DNA from: an uncultured Paracoccaceae bacterium | GTDB lineage: Bacteria > Pseudomonadota > Alphaproteobacteria > Rhodobacterales > Rhodobacteraceae | Direction of reading: 5' to 3' | Assembly (NCBI GenBank): GCA_947496605.1 | Contig: CANMDF010000001.1 | Coordinates: 992,001 to 1,056,000, forward strand | Length of the DNA: 64,000 bases | In this document: piece after piece, positions 1-9,206 of the stretch | Layout: each line of letters opens with the position of its first letter | Numbering within the stretch: the stretch's first letter is position 1 | Made by a program: the position numbers and the translations under genes | Notes under the pieces: generated by a model | Databases searched by the model: none | Told to the model about the DNA's origin: nothing | Seen by the model: only the letters and a program-made list of their open reading frames with translations

Positions 1-612
1 GCGTACGACGGGTGTGCCTGCTTGAATAAACGCACCGGGGATCGTGTTGACCTCAAGGACCACACCGGAAAAAGGAGCCAGGATTTGGCTGCGGTCCAAT
101 TGATATTGTGCTTCGGCGATCCGCGACTGTGCGCTTTTCTCGCGTGCTTGTGCTTCAACAAACTGTGCCTCAGCCTCAAGAAAATCGGCCTGTGCGTCAT
201 CAAAGCGACCTTGGCTAAAGGATGTACCCCCGCGCAACGCTTCGATCCGATCAAGTGCGATGCGCGCCCGGTCGACACGGGCCCGTGCGGTTTCAATGCC
301 TGCTGCGGCTTCAGCCAGTTGAGCCTGTGATTGGGCGACTTGGATGGTCAGCAATTCGCTGTTCAGCTCAACCAACAGATCGCCTTCTGAAACGCGCGAA
401 CCTGCAAGCACAGCAACTTTTTCGACGTTGCCAGCAACGCGCCCCGCGACATTGCCATCACGTGCCGTCGTCACATCAGCAAAAACCGGAACCGTTTCTG
501 CCAAAGCACGCATTTCTACCGCTTGCACGCCAACACCTGCAGCCCGCCCTTGTGCCAGCGACATCTGCGCCATCAACGTAAAGATTATCGCAAAAATACT
601 CAGAAAGCGCAT
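1..612 (-). CDS. RND efflux periplasmic adaptor (HlyD/MFP family), C-terminus cut by window
   Basis: Reading from 612 down to the window edge gives a signal peptide (MRFLSIFAIIFTLMAQMSLA), a first biotinyl-lipoyl half (around VAGRVAGNVEKVAVLAGSRVSEGD), a long Ala/Glu/Gln-rich alpha-helical hairpin, and the second lipoyl half (DRSQILAPFSGVV). This is the order seen in membrane fusion proteins that link an inner-membrane RND pump to an outer-membrane channel. About 204 residues are visible, and the beta-barrel and membrane-proximal domains lie outside the window. The pump gene would be expected next to it on the minus strand beyond base 1. Substrate cannot be told from this fragment. Confidence 0.85.
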   Translation of the reverse strand, partial: MRFLSIFAIIFTLMAQMSLAQGRAAGVGVQAVEMRALAETVPVFADVTTARDGNVAGRVAGNVEKVAVLAGSRVSEGDLLVELNSELLTIQVAQSQAQLAEAAAGIETARARVDRARIALDRIEALRGGTSFSQGRFDDAQADFLEAEAQFVEAQAREKSAQSRIAEAQYQLDRSQILAPFSGVVLEVNTIPGAFIQAGTPVVR

Positions 613-737
613 GTGATTACTCCGGTAGGCCCTGTCGCTAAGGTAGTGTGCCCTTGATGAAGTCAACCGTCCATGCGCTGACATCGCTTGCCATTCTGAA
701 CGGCGCATGAGGTACTGAGGGCAAAGAGGAGGCCCAT

Positions 738-1025
738 ATGCCAAAAGGATATATTATCGGTCATGTAACCTTGCATGATGCCGAAGCTTACAAAGAGTAT
801 GTCACGCGGAACTCGCCGATCATCGCAAGTTACGGAGGACGCGCGTTGGTGCGCGGTGGACAATCTGAAGGCCCGGAAGGCCCGCAGTTCGACCGCCATG
901 TCGTGTTTGAGTTTGATGATTTTGAAAACGCCAAGGCGCTTTATAACGACCCGGCTTATCAGGAGGCGGCACAAATCAGACGTGATAACGCCACCAGTAT
1001 GATCGTGCTGGTCGAGGGTGTCTAA
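738..1025 (+). CDS. DUF1330 family protein
   Basis: A 95-residue protein opening MPKGYIIGHVTLHD and containing FEFDDFENAKALYNDPAYQE, the pattern of the DUF1330 dimeric alpha/beta-barrel (ferredoxin-like) family. These small cytosolic proteins have no established reaction. A strong ribosome binding site (GAGGAGG) lies 6 bases before the ATG. It stands alone on the plus strand, divergent from the efflux adaptor, and its stop overlaps by four bases the end of the convergent AEC permease gene. Confidence 0.85.
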   Translation: MPKGYIIGHVTLHDAEAYKEYVTRNSPIIASYGGRALVRGGQSEGPEGPQFDRHVVFEFDDFENAKALYNDPAYQEAAQIRRDNATSMIVLVEGV

Positions 1026-1951
1026 GGCAAAGCCGCCAGCCACACCCAGACCGTCACGATAGACAATCCGGTTGCCATCAAAACCGAAGACGCCGCCACC
1101 CTGCGGGCTTTGCCGTACATATTCGCAAAGACATAGGCGTTGATGCCGGGCGCCATGGCAGCTGTCAGGATGGCGGACCGTAAGGTCGCATCCGACAAAT
1201 CGTTGGCCTTTGCCAGCCACCAGACCAATGCAGGCTGCAAAATAAGCGATACGGCCACGACAAACATGATCGTGCGCATGTCGCCTTCGGGTCGGTACCG
1301 GTACAACACGCCGCCAAGACCAAACAACGCCGCTGGCAGCGCGGCACGCACCATCAGATCAACCGCATCTGTAAAGACCGCGGGCAATGGGATGCCACCC
1401 AGATTGACAACAAATCCCAGACTGATCCCGACGATTAAAGCATTATGAAACATCGCATTGAGAACTTTGCCCGGCAACGTCGCGATGCTGCCGCCACGAT
1501 TACGCACGATCTCCATCGCGGTGATACCAACGGCGTAGCAAAACGGCGAATGGATTGCGATGATAGCATAGTTTGCCTCAAGGGCGCTGACGCCGTAAGC
1601 GCGTTCGGTGATCGGCAGACCAAGCAACAAAGAGTTGGCAAACAGACAGCAAAACCCGATGGCGACGCTGTCCTCCCAATCACGCCCAAAGATATAGCGT
1701 GCCCCCAACAGTCCCACGACAAAACATGCAAAGGACGCGGAGTAGTAGCTGCCCATTAGCGCCAGATCGAAGTTCTGTTCCAAATCAAGGGTCGAAATTG
1801 CCCTAAAAAGAAGGCACGGAATGGCAAACCCTTGGGTGAACTTCATCAACCCATCGACGCCAGCGTCACTAAAATAGCCTTTCCATACAGCGACATAGCC
1901 AAAACCAATGACCAGAAAGACAGGCAGGATGACGTCAATCAGAGCTGCCAT
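1022..1951 (-). CDS. AEC family transporter (auxin efflux carrier superfamily)
   Basis: A 309-residue integral membrane protein with about ten hydrophobic segments, beginning MAALIDVILPVFLVIGFGYVAVWKGYFSD and carrying the family-typical TAAMAPGINAYVFANMYG near the C-terminus. AEC proteins are inner-membrane carriers, some of which move malonate, malate or other small acids. No substrate can be assigned here. It is the last gene of the minus-strand chain that begins near 7481, nine bases downstream of the MBL-fold gene, so it may be co-transcribed with it. Confidence 0.85.
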   Translation of the reverse strand: MAALIDVILPVFLVIGFGYVAVWKGYFSDAGVDGLMKFTQGFAIPCLLFRAISTLDLEQNFDLALMGSYYSASFACFVVGLLGARYIFGRDWEDSVAIGFCCLFANSLLLGLPITERAYGVSALEANYAIIAIHSPFCYAVGITAMEIVRNRGGSIATLPGKVLNAMFHNALIVGISLGFVVNLGGIPLPAVFTDAVDLMVRAALPAALFGLGGVLYRYRPEGDMRTIMFVVAVSLILQPALVWWLAKANDLSDATLRSAILTAAMAPGINAYVFANMYGKARRVAASSVLMATGLSIVTVWVWLAALP

Positions 1952-1960
1952 AACGGATCC

Positions 1961-2767
1961 TTACGCGGGTGCTGCAACGGTAATGGTCATACCATCATAG
2001 GCGGGATCAATGTGGTCTGGGGTCTCTACCGCAACTGTCGCGTAGTCCAGATCGTTGTGCATATTCGTCAAAACTGCACGTTGTGGTGCAACACGAGCAA
2101 TCCATTCCAGCGTATTGGCTAAATGCGAATGGGTTGGGTGCGGCTCACGCCGCAAAGTATCGACGATCCAATAGTCGAGCCCTTCAAGCACCGGCCAAAC
2201 ATCATCGGGGATAGAGGACACATCCGGTAGATAAGCGACATCCGCTATCCGAAACCCAAGTGCGTCGATGTTGCCGTGTTCAACTTCAAACGGACGCAGG
2301 ACAATATCGCCCCCCGCCCCACTGATCGTGACGTCGCCTTTGATCGTGTTCAGCTCAAGAATAGGTGGGTAAGAAGACCCTTTGGGCTGCACAAAAGCAT
2401 ACCCAAACCGTCCCAGCAGATCGTTGCTGGTCGCACCATCTGCCCACACTTGCAGGCGTTCACGTTTGTTAAACACAACCATACGAAGGTCATCGATCCC
2501 GTGCACATGATCGGCGTGGCTGTGCGTGTAGACGACTGCATCCAGCGTACCGACCTCAGCCGCGAGCAACTGAGCCCGCATATCAGGCGTTGTGTCAATC
2601 AAGACGCGGGTCGTGTTTTCGCCGCTGGTGCGGGTAATCAGCAATGAACATCGTTGGCGGGCGTTCTTAGGGTTGGTCGGATCACAGGCACCCCATTGTC
2701 CGCCAAGACGCGGGACCCCGCCAGAGGACCCACACCCCAAAATGCGGAAGTGCAACTGATCCGTCAT
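1961..2767 (-). CDS. MBL-fold metallo-hydrolase (PhnP/RNase Z-like)
   Basis: A 268-residue cytosolic metallo-beta-lactamase-fold protein. The N-terminus has GCGSSGGVPRLGGQWGACDP, typical of the phosphodiesterase branch (PhnP, RNase Z relatives), followed by the dinuclear metal motif THSHADH at about residues 81-87. Further conserved His are in EVEHGNID and PTHSH. The family cleaves phosphodiesters such as cyclic nucleotides or ribosyl cyclic phosphates; the actual substrate is unknown. Its ATG overlaps the TatD stop by four bases, so translation is probably coupled. Confidence 0.85.
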   Translation of the reverse strand: MTDQLHFRILGCGSSGGVPRLGGQWGACDPTNPKNARQRCSLLITRTSGENTTRVLIDTTPDMRAQLLAAEVGTLDAVVYTHSHADHVHGIDDLRMVVFNKRERLQVWADGATSNDLLGRFGYAFVQPKGSSYPPILELNTIKGDVTISGAGGDIVLRPFEVEHGNIDALGFRIADVAYLPDVSSIPDDVWPVLEGLDYWIVDTLRREPHPTHSHLANTLEWIARVAPQRAVLTNMHNDLDYATVAVETPDHIDPAYDGMTITVAAPA

Positions 2768-3552
2768 TGGGCGGCCTTCCAGAACAGGCGGTCAAAGTTG
2801 GCCGTCGTTTGTTGAGCAAAATCTTCATAGGACAGACCAAATACTTCGGCCCCAACTTTGGCGGTATGGGCGGTATAGGCAGGTTCATTGCGCTTGCCAC
2901 GAAATGGCGGTGGCGCGAGGTAGGGACTGTCAGTTTCCACCAAAATGCGGTCGACAGGTGCAGCTGCAAAGATATCACGCAATTCCTGGCTTTTAGGAAA
3001 AGCCGCGATGCCGGACATGGATAGGTAGAAATCCATCTCTAACGCGGCTTTAGCAAGGGCAGCACTGCTCGAAAAGCAGTGCATGACGCACTGATACGCC
3101 CCATTGTCGTATTCTTCGCGCAGAATCTGCGCCATGTCATCGTCGGCGGCACGGGCATGAATAATGAGCGGAAGTTTAGTCTCGCGGGCCGCTGCGATAT
3201 GCACGCGCAAAGACTGCTTCTGAATATCTGCGCTTTCGGCAGTGTAATGATAATCAAGACCAGTTTCACCAATACCCACAAACTTGGGGTGTTCGGCTAG
3301 CGCGACCAATTCTTCAAAGGTCGCAAGCGGCTCGTCTGCTGCACTCATCGGATGCGTGCCCGCCGCATAGAAAACCGGTGCGTAGCTTTCGGCAATTGCC
3401 CGCACTTGGGGTTCCAAACGCAGTTTGGTGCAAATCGTAACCATCCGGGTCACGCCCGCGTTAATGGCACGCGCGACCAGATCGTCCCGTTCCCCATCAA
3501 AATCGGGAAAATCCAGGTGGCAGTGGCTATCAACGATGGTCGCTTGGGTCAT
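2764..3552 (-). CDS. tatD: TatD family metal-dependent hydrolase (DNase)
   Basis: A 262-residue TIM-barrel metallohydrolase. Visible metal-site motifs are DSHCHLD (His10 and His12), the Glu in GIGETGLDYHY, IIHARAADDD, VMHCFSS and VETDSPYL near the C-terminus. TatD proteins act as magnesium-dependent 3'-5' exonucleases and have been linked to repair of oxidised DNA. The gene sits ten bases after holB and overlaps the next gene, the order holB-tatD-MBL being common in alphaproteobacteria. Confidence 0.92.
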   Translation of the reverse strand: MTQATIVDSHCHLDFPDFDGERDDLVARAINAGVTRMVTICTKLRLEPQVRAIAESYAPVFYAAGTHPMSAADEPLATFEELVALAEHPKFVGIGETGLDYHYTAESADIQKQSLRVHIAAARETKLPLIIHARAADDDMAQILREEYDNGAYQCVMHCFSSSAALAKAALEMDFYLSMSGIAAFPKSQELRDIFAAAPVDRILVETDSPYLAPPPFRGKRNEPAYTAHTAKVGAEVFGLSYEDFAQQTTANFDRLFWKAAQ

Positions 3553-3562
3553 TTCGCGGCTT

Positions 3563-4669
3563 TCAGGCTACGGCGATCCCTTGTGCCGTCTCTTCTATCT
3601 TGAAAATCATATCAAGGATCAGCGCCGCAGGGTCAAGGTTCACCGCACGCCCATGTCGGGAACGGTCGGTTAGGTCTTGTTGCAACTGCGCCCAACGACG
3701 TGCTGCGCGGTCATCAGGGGAAATTCGGGTCAGCAGGCGGGCTTCACCAGGCGCACCCTGCGCCGTGGGTTCGCCCATCAGACCAGCGCGGGCCGCCCGA
3801 GACAGGAAGAGGTCAATCAGGTCGAGCGTCATCCCAAAACGAATTTCATTCGCCTTGCCAACACATCCATCCGCGAGCCGCAATGCAGATGGCCGATCCA
3901 ACCGCGGCATTTTATCGAAGGTTTTGACTAATTCCGCATAAAGCGCGAGCCCGTCATGGTTCAAAAGCCGGATCGCGTCGCCAGCAGAGCCACCTGCTAA
4001 TGCGGCAAGACTCTCAGATTGCTCAGACGGATGTCCGGCCTGCGCTAATGCTCTTTGTAGATCATTGGCATTCAGCCGGGCGCACCGCAGCTCGCGACAA
4101 CGCGACCTGATGGTTGGCAAAAGGCGCGATGGCTGATGCGCGATCAAAAGGATCGTGCAATCGCTGGGGGGTTCTTCAAGCTCTTTCAGGATCGCGTTGG
4201 CAGCATTACGGTTCAACTCATCCGCGGCATCCACAATTACCACACGGCGCCCACCATCTGCTGCAGACATGTGGAAGAACTTTTTCAAGCCCCGCACGGC
4301 ATCAACAGTGATTTCTGTCTTAAGCTTCTTGGTCTTCTCATCCCAAGGTCGGCGGATCAGGGACAGACGCGGATGCGCACCTGCTTGGATCAGACGCGCA
4401 TCTGGGTGGTCAGGATCAACGACCAAGGTTGGATCGCCGAACAACCCGACTTCGGGATCAGACAGCAGAAACGTCGCAATTTTCCATGCCAATGTAGCTT
4501 TGCCAACACCACGCGGCCCTGTGATCAGCCAACCTGAATGCAGGCGCCCTGCCCCAAATGCCTCTAGAAAATCGGCCTCGGCATTCGATTGCCCAAAAAG
4601 CGTCGCGGTTTCACGCGGATGCGGTGCCCCTGCGATCTGATCAGGCTGTGGGATATCATCGTCGCTCAT
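3563..4669 (-). CDS. holB: DNA polymerase III subunit delta'
   Basis: A 368-residue AAA+ clamp-loader subunit. The Walker A-like GPRGVGKATLAWKIA is at about residues 49-63, the Walker B/sensor segment is NAILKELEEPPSDCTILLIAH, and the arginine-finger region SRCRELRC follows. Delta' is part of the complex that loads the beta clamp on DNA. The start ATG overlaps the tmk stop by four bases. The pair tmk-holB is widespread and supports the call. Confidence 0.93.
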   Translation of the reverse strand: MSDDDIPQPDQIAGAPHPRETATLFGQSNAEADFLEAFGAGRLHSGWLITGPRGVGKATLAWKIATFLLSDPEVGLFGDPTLVVDPDHPDARLIQAGAHPRLSLIRRPWDEKTKKLKTEITVDAVRGLKKFFHMSAADGGRRVVIVDAADELNRNAANAILKELEEPPSDCTILLIAHQPSRLLPTIRSRCRELRCARLNANDLQRALAQAGHPSEQSESLAALAGGSAGDAIRLLNHDGLALYAELVKTFDKMPRLDRPSALRLADGCVGKANEIRFGMTLDLIDLFLSRAARAGLMGEPTAQGAPGEARLLTRISPDDRAARRWAQLQQDLTDRSRHGRAVNLDPAALILDMIFKIEETAQGIAVA

Positions 4670-5274
4670 GCGTAAGCTGCGATTTCGCTCGCGATCTGGT
4701 CCGGCGTGCGGTTGCCGTCTATCAGAATGCAGCGTTTAGGATTGGCATGCGCCAAAGCCAAAAAACCATGGCGCAGGGTTTCCTGGAAGCCTAAGCCAAA
4801 GTCCTCAAACCGATCTTCACCAGACTTGCGTGCCAAACCACGCTCAAGTGCTGTGGCAGGGTCCATATCAATGATGAATGTCAGGTCTGGTTCTCGGCCA
4901 ATCATGAGACTGTGCAAACTATCGACCATGCTGCGCAGATCACCACGGGTCGCACCCTGATACACCCGTGTACTGTCAGCAAAACGATCAGAGATCACGG
5001 TTTTGCCTTGTGCCAACGCAGGCTCAATCGTTTTTTCCAAATGATCGCGACGCGATGCCGTGAAAAGCAGAATCTCGGTCTCTGGCGACCAGCGGTCGGG
5101 ATCACCGGTCAGGACCAACTGACGAATTTCTTCAGCACCGGGGCTACCGCCCGGTTCGCGGGTCAGGACAATATCTTCGCCATTCGCACGCAAGTGATCG
5201 GCAAACCGACGTGACTGCGTGGATTTACCGGACCCGTCGATGCCCTCAAACGTAATAAATCGAGGCTTACTCAT
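4666..5274 (-). CDS. tmk: Thymidylate kinase
   Basis: A 202-residue P-loop kinase converting dTMP to dTDP in the cytosol. It shows FEGIDGSGKSTQ (P-loop, residues 9-20), the DRX-like SDRFADSTRVYQG, the substrate motif TREPGGSPGAEEIR, and the lid ERGLARKSGEDRFE. Length is normal for the family. Its start overlaps the stop of the D-alanyl-D-alanine carboxypeptidase gene by four bases (ATGA), indicating one transcript. Confidence 0.96.
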   Translation of the reverse strand: MSKPRFITFEGIDGSGKSTQSRRFADHLRANGEDIVLTREPGGSPGAEEIRQLVLTGDPDRWSPETEILLFTASRRDHLEKTIEPALAQGKTVISDRFADSTRVYQGATRGDLRSMVDSLHSLMIGREPDLTFIIDMDPATALERGLARKSGEDRFEDFGLGFQETLRHGFLALAHANPKRCILIDGNRTPDQIASEIAAYA

Positions 5275-6455
5275 GCCTCTTCAGCAACCTCGTCCGCGCC
5301 ACCGGGCCCGAACTTTTGCCAAAGCACTAAGGCCGCGGTGCGCATGCGGGTCGCAAAACCGCCCCGTGCCACATCAGCATCAGCCACTAATGGAATACGT
5401 TTCTCTGGCAAATCATCAAGCGTGATCACCAATTCACCTAATTGTTGCCCAGCAGTTATGGGGGCTTCAATGGGGCCATCATAAACGACCTCGGCGTCAA
5501 TCGCGCCTTGGTTCAACACTGGCACCAAGAGCGAAAAATCCTCGGCGACAGTCAATCCAACCGATGGCACATCACCCATCCACACATCAGCCGAGGCAAT
5601 CTGCGTGCCTGCTTCGGCCACCTCTTTTTCGGCAAACTGCCGGAAGGCCCAATTGATAATCCGCACGGATTCTTCAGCGCGGGCTTCGCGCGTGTCCAAT
5701 CCGGTGATCACAAAAATCACGCGGCGGTCGCCTTGCTTGGCAGAGCCGACAAGACCGTAGCCCGCCTCTTGCGTATGGCCTGTTTTAAGGCCATCTGCGC
5801 CAATCCCCATCGCCAATACGGGGTTCCGGTTGCGTGAATTTGAAGGCACCCGCCCATCAAAGGGAAACTCTGTTTCTGCAAAGAGCGGATAGAACGTCGG
5901 GAAATCAGTGATCAGGCGGTTTGCCAAAATGCCCAGATCTTCCATGGACATGCGGTGACCAACTGCAGGCCATCCGTTTGAATTGGCAAAGGTCGAGTTC
6001 ATCATGCCCATCTGACGCGCGCGGTCCGTCATCATTCGGGCAAAACCAGCTTCCGTCCCATCGGGCGAGAGTGCCTCGGCCAAAACGGCACTGGCGTCAT
6101 TGCCAGACACAACGATGACACCGCGCAACAGGTCTTCGACAGATACCCGGTCAGTCGTGTCAAGGAACATCGACGACCCACCATAGCTGGCGGCATGACT
6201 GGAAACGGCAAGCTCTTCGTTAATATCGAGACGGCCATCGGCCACAGCCTCAAACGCCATGTAGATTGTCATCAGCTTTGACATCGACGCGGGTGGTAAC
6301 GGCGTATCCGCATTCTTTGAGAGCAAAACAGTGCCAGTCGATTGGTCGTAAATATAGGCCGCCGACGCGCCAGTCTCAAAGGCACCCGCCCATGCCGGCA
6401 TCAACGTGACAACAGCCATGAAAGCAAAACGACGCAGCCGATCAAATTGCAACAT
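5271..6455 (-). CDS. D-alanyl-D-alanine carboxypeptidase (penicillin-binding protein 5/6 class)
   Basis: A 394-residue periplasmic serine peptidase that trims the terminal D-Ala from peptidoglycan stem peptides. Signal peptide at residues 1-25, catalytic SxxK as S57-M-S-K60, SGN at 117-119 and KTG at 224-226, all three penicillin-binding motifs intact. The C-terminal part (about 280-394) matches the beta-sandwich PBP5_C domain and ends in a likely membrane-associating helix. It lies 24 bases after the SPOR lipoprotein gene and overlaps tmk, so envelope and replication genes share a transcript. Confidence 0.93.
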   Translation of the reverse strand: MLQFDRLRRFAFMAVVTLMPAWAGAFETGASAAYIYDQSTGTVLLSKNADTPLPPASMSKLMTIYMAFEAVADGRLDINEELAVSSHAASYGGSSMFLDTTDRVSVEDLLRGVIVVSGNDASAVLAEALSPDGTEAGFARMMTDRARQMGMMNSTFANSNGWPAVGHRMSMEDLGILANRLITDFPTFYPLFAETEFPFDGRVPSNSRNRNPVLAMGIGADGLKTGHTQEAGYGLVGSAKQGDRRVIFVITGLDTREARAEESVRIINWAFRQFAEKEVAEAGTQIASADVWMGDVPSVGLTVAEDFSLLVPVLNQGAIDAEVVYDGPIEAPITAGQQLGELVITLDDLPEKRIPLVADADVARGGFATRMRTAALVLWQKFGPGGADEVAEEA

Positions 6456-6479
6456 AAAGGCGTCCCTTTCAGCTAAGCG

Positions 6480-7481
6480 CTACTGCGCATCTTCGATTAC
6501 GAATGCGTCCACAAAGCCAAGTTGCTTGAGCTGCGCAATCGTGCCGGTATCCGCGACAGGGCCAGCCGTAACGCGCCACACAGTGCGCCCGCCGAGTGCC
6601 TCTGGTGTGACAATGCCTGGAATACCTGAAGCAGTGACAGCCTGCGCCGCACTGTTGGCGTTTGCCTCAACACTGAATACACCGATCTGCGCCATTGTAC
6701 CTTCAGGCAATGGGACGGCCTCAGGCAGCGCGACAGGTTCTGGCGCGGGGGCTTCCAAGACAGATGAGACGTCAATTGTATCTGTCGTCTCTACAACCGC
6801 TTCTGCTGCGGCCGCTGCTGTTTCTTCAACGGCAGACGTTGCAGCTTCTAATGCTGGCGGAAGAACAACTGCCGTTGTAGCAACTGCTGCTGCCGCGGCA
6901 CCAGTGTCGGCTTCGTCAGATTCTGCGGCGGGCTCCAGCGGTTCTTCTTCAATTGCCACTGGTGCATCTAGGCTTGCAACAACCGGGTTCACGGGCTCTT
7001 CCTCGGCTTCCACCTCGACACGGCGCAAGACAACAACCTCAAGACGCGTGGGCGATCCGGGCAACATGCCAAGTGTTTCGGCGGCATCCGAAGACACCTG
7101 CAAGAGTGGGCCGGGGTTTTCACGTTCACGACGGAACAAAGCGCCAATAATTTCCTGGCCGCTCTCAACATTGCGGATCACGACCCGCTCAGGGTCTGTT
7201 ACCTCTGGATGTGCCACCCACACACCACCCAAAGACGGGCGACCATCCCAAAGACCATCATCGGTAATTGCAAAAATGTCTGGGCGCTCGACGTCAACAT
7301 CGCGCACTGGCCGCTGATTCAAGGCATTCGCGGGCAGCGGCGCTGTTGCCTCTGCAGTCGCTGGATCAGAGGTTGGCAGCGTAAACGCGCCATTTTCATC
7401 ACAGGCAGCAAGGCTCAAGACGCCAACCAAGCCCAAAGCCATTGGCCATTTCTTACCACTCATAAATACCGTGCCCGTCAT
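6480..7481 (-). CDS. SPOR domain lipoprotein
   Basis: A 333-residue envelope protein. The N-terminus is hydrophobic with a lipobox LAAC (Cys27), followed by a globular region of about residues 55-155, then a low-complexity Ala/Glu/Val linker (about 155-258), and a C-terminal SPOR domain (MAQIGVFSVEANANSAAQAV to VDAFVIEDAQ). SPOR domains bind denuded peptidoglycan at division sites; RlpA-type proteins share this layout, but a clear double-psi beta-barrel is not obvious here. The ATG at 7481 is preceded by AGGGGG at good spacing. First gene of the probable operon down to 1022. Confidence 0.85.
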   Translation of the reverse strand: MTGTVFMSGKKWPMALGLVGVLSLAACDENGAFTLPTSDPATAEATAPLPANALNQRPVRDVDVERPDIFAITDDGLWDGRPSLGGVWVAHPEVTDPERVVIRNVESGQEIIGALFRRERENPGPLLQVSSDAAETLGMLPGSPTRLEVVVLRRVEVEAEEEPVNPVVASLDAPVAIEEEPLEPAAESDEADTGAAAAAVATTAVVLPPALEAATSAVEETAAAAAEAVVETTDTIDVSSVLEAPAPEPVALPEAVPLPEGTMAQIGVFSVEANANSAAQAVTASGIPGIVTPEALGGRTVWRVTAGPVADTGTIAQLKQLGFVDAFVIEDAQ

Positions 7482-7727
7482 CTTTGCCCCCTAAATTACA
7501 CCTGCGGTTTCGCAGGTCGTGGCTCATTTTTGGCCATTATTATTACTGCTCTATGCCCTTGTGATGGACAATCACGCGTGGCGCAACTGGCATGCAGCCC
7601 ACCTTACACAAAAATGATAGCGCCCCAATGGGGTGATGGGAAGGCTTTGGCCGATTTTGTCGGCGGATTTCCCCAAAGCGCAAACCTGCTTTTCGAATCA
7701 GAAATGACCCGCTAAGACACCCATGTC

Positions 7728-7817
7728 GGAGGAGTGGCAGAGTGGTCGAATGCACCGGTCTTGAAAACCGACGTAGGTGAAAGTCTACCCAGGGTTCGAA
7801 TCCCTGTTCCTCCGCCA
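7728..7817 (+). tRNA. tRNA-Ser (anticodon UGA)
   Basis: The 5' GGAGGAG acceptor strand pairs with TTCCTCC before discriminator G and an encoded CCA. The anticodon stem-loop CGGT-CTTGAAA-ACCG gives anticodon TGA. A long variable arm (about 7770-7790) and the T-arm GGTTCGAATCC confirm a class II serine tRNA. It stands alone, between the SPOR gene and yaeQ. Confidence 0.97.
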
Positions 7818-7878
7818 CCTCACACTTGGTGTGGCTGAATGGGTCGCCTTTGGCGGCCTTTTCGCTTTTCGCGGGTTC

Positions 7879-8427
7879 TTAGTTCGCGGCTTCTTTCCAC
7901 AATATTGGCGTCACGTAGACGATGTGGTCATCGACGCTCACCATCACCTCACCGTCTTGGATATTGACCTGTAGCTTCATTGCGCGGCTGGCCATATCTG
8001 CCAATGTGCTTGTGTCTTCCTGACCCAGATTAACCACCTGCAGACCATGAAATCGGATAGTGCTGTTTTTAATCTTATCCCACCACAACTCGGCTGTTCT
8101 GCCACCATAGGCGTAGATGATGACTTTTTGTGATTTAGCGCAAGATTGGCGCACGATCTTTTCGCTTGGCAGACCCAAGGCGACCCAAATCTCTAGCTCG
8201 CCTCCTAGGCTTTTCTGCCAAATGTCTGGTTCGTCATCAGTCGAGATGCCCTTTGTCATCTCTAAATGTTCATGCGCGTTCAACGCGAATGCCAGAAGAC
8301 GCACCATCAACCGTTCATCCGTCTCAGACGGGTGTTTGGCGACTGTCAGTTTGTGAGTTTCATAGTAATGACGATCCATATCTGACACGGATAGTTCTAC
8401 TTTATAGATCGTGGATTTCTGCGCCAT
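7879..8427 (-). CDS. yaeQ: YaeQ family protein
   Basis: A 182-residue protein from the ATG at 8427 (opening MAQKSTIYKVELSVSDMDRH), which is better than the upstream ATG at 8439 because the family begins with this stretch. Conserved family blocks are KHPSETDERLMVRLLAFAL, STDDEPDIWQKSLGGELEIW and LGLPSEKIVRQS. YaeQ has a PD-(D/E)XK nuclease-like fold and no settled function. It lies after urtE on the same strand but more than 80 bases away. Confidence 0.92.
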   Translation of the reverse strand: MAQKSTIYKVELSVSDMDRHYYETHKLTVAKHPSETDERLMVRLLAFALNAHEHLEMTKGISTDDEPDIWQKSLGGELEIWVALGLPSEKIVRQSCAKSQKVIIYAYGGRTAELWWDKIKNSTIRFHGLQVVNLGQEDTSTLADMASRAMKLQVNIQDGEVMVSVDDHIVYVTPILWKEAAN

Positions 8428-8510
8428 GATATGTCCCAAACTAGCCGTCTACGGGATGCCTATTGCGTCTGGTCGCTATGTGAAAGCGAATATGATCAAG
8501 CCACCAGCAG

Positions 8511-9206
8511 TTACAAGGCTAGGTCAGCCATGAGCGCATCTTTGGAATAGCTGCTTTTCGCATCCGATCGCTTTACCCTGCCCTGTTCAATCACCGTGAA
8601 CGTACCGGCGATGCGATAGGCAAAATCCGCATTTTGTTCCACCAACACAATCGCCATCTGACCTTGATCACGCAGCGTTTCAAGCGCATCGCCGATTTGT
8701 TGGATGATGTTCGGCTGAATACCCTCTGTCGGTTCATCCAAAAGCAAAACACTGGGCTTTGTGATCAATGCACGTGCAATGGCGAGTTGTTGCTGTTGCC
8801 CCCCCGATAAATCACCACCGCGTCGCGACTGCATTTCGCGCAGGACAGGAAACAAAGCCCAAATCGTATCGGGCACATGATGTTCGGTTTTCGGCAGACA
8901 AGCAAATCCAGTCTCTAGGTTTTCCTGCACTGTCATCATTGGAAAAACCTCGCGCCCCTGAGGCACATAGGCAATGCCGGAACGGGCAGCATGAAATGCT
9001 GACGCCAAGGGAACGGCCTTGCCTGCGACGGAAACGTCGCCACGCGCGACAGGATGGCGGCCGGAAACAGCCTTGAGCAGGCTTGTCTTCCCAACGCCGT
9101 TGTTCCCCATCACAGCTGTGATTTGCCCCACAGCCGCAGACATCGAAACATCAAACAAGATCTGGCTTTGCCCGTACTTGAGGTCAATGTTGTTAATCTC
9201 AAGCAT
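8511..9206 (-). CDS. urtE: Urea ABC transporter ATP-binding protein UrtE
   Basis: A 231-residue LivF-type ATPase from the ATG at 9206 (MLEINNIDLKYGQSQILFDV). Walker A GNNGVGKTSLL, Q-loop in IAYVPQGREVFPMMTVQENL, signature LSGGQQQQLAIARAL, Walker B VLLLDEPTEGIQPNI, H-loop VLVEQN. The motif PTEGIQPNIIQQIG is characteristic of UrtE. It pairs with UrtD on the cytosolic face of the UrtBC permease. The start overlaps the urtD stop by eight bases. Confidence 0.95.
   Translation of the reverse strand: MLEINNIDLKYGQSQILFDVSMSAAVGQITAVMGNNGVGKTSLLKAVSGRHPVARGDVSVAGKAVPLASAFHAARSGIAYVPQGREVFPMMTVQENLETGFACLPKTEHHVPDTIWALFPVLREMQSRRGGDLSGGQQQQLAIARALITKPSVLLLDEPTEGIQPNIIQQIGDALETLRDQGQMAIVLVEQNADFAYRIAGTFTVIEQGRVKRSDAKSSYSKDALMADLAL

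Noticed and set aside
6406-7317. 303-codon plus-strand open frame opposite the SPOR lipoprotein gene
   Set aside because: It is very rich in Ser, Thr and Ala and mirrors the Ala/Glu-rich linker of the minus-strand gene; no family pattern or ribosome site.
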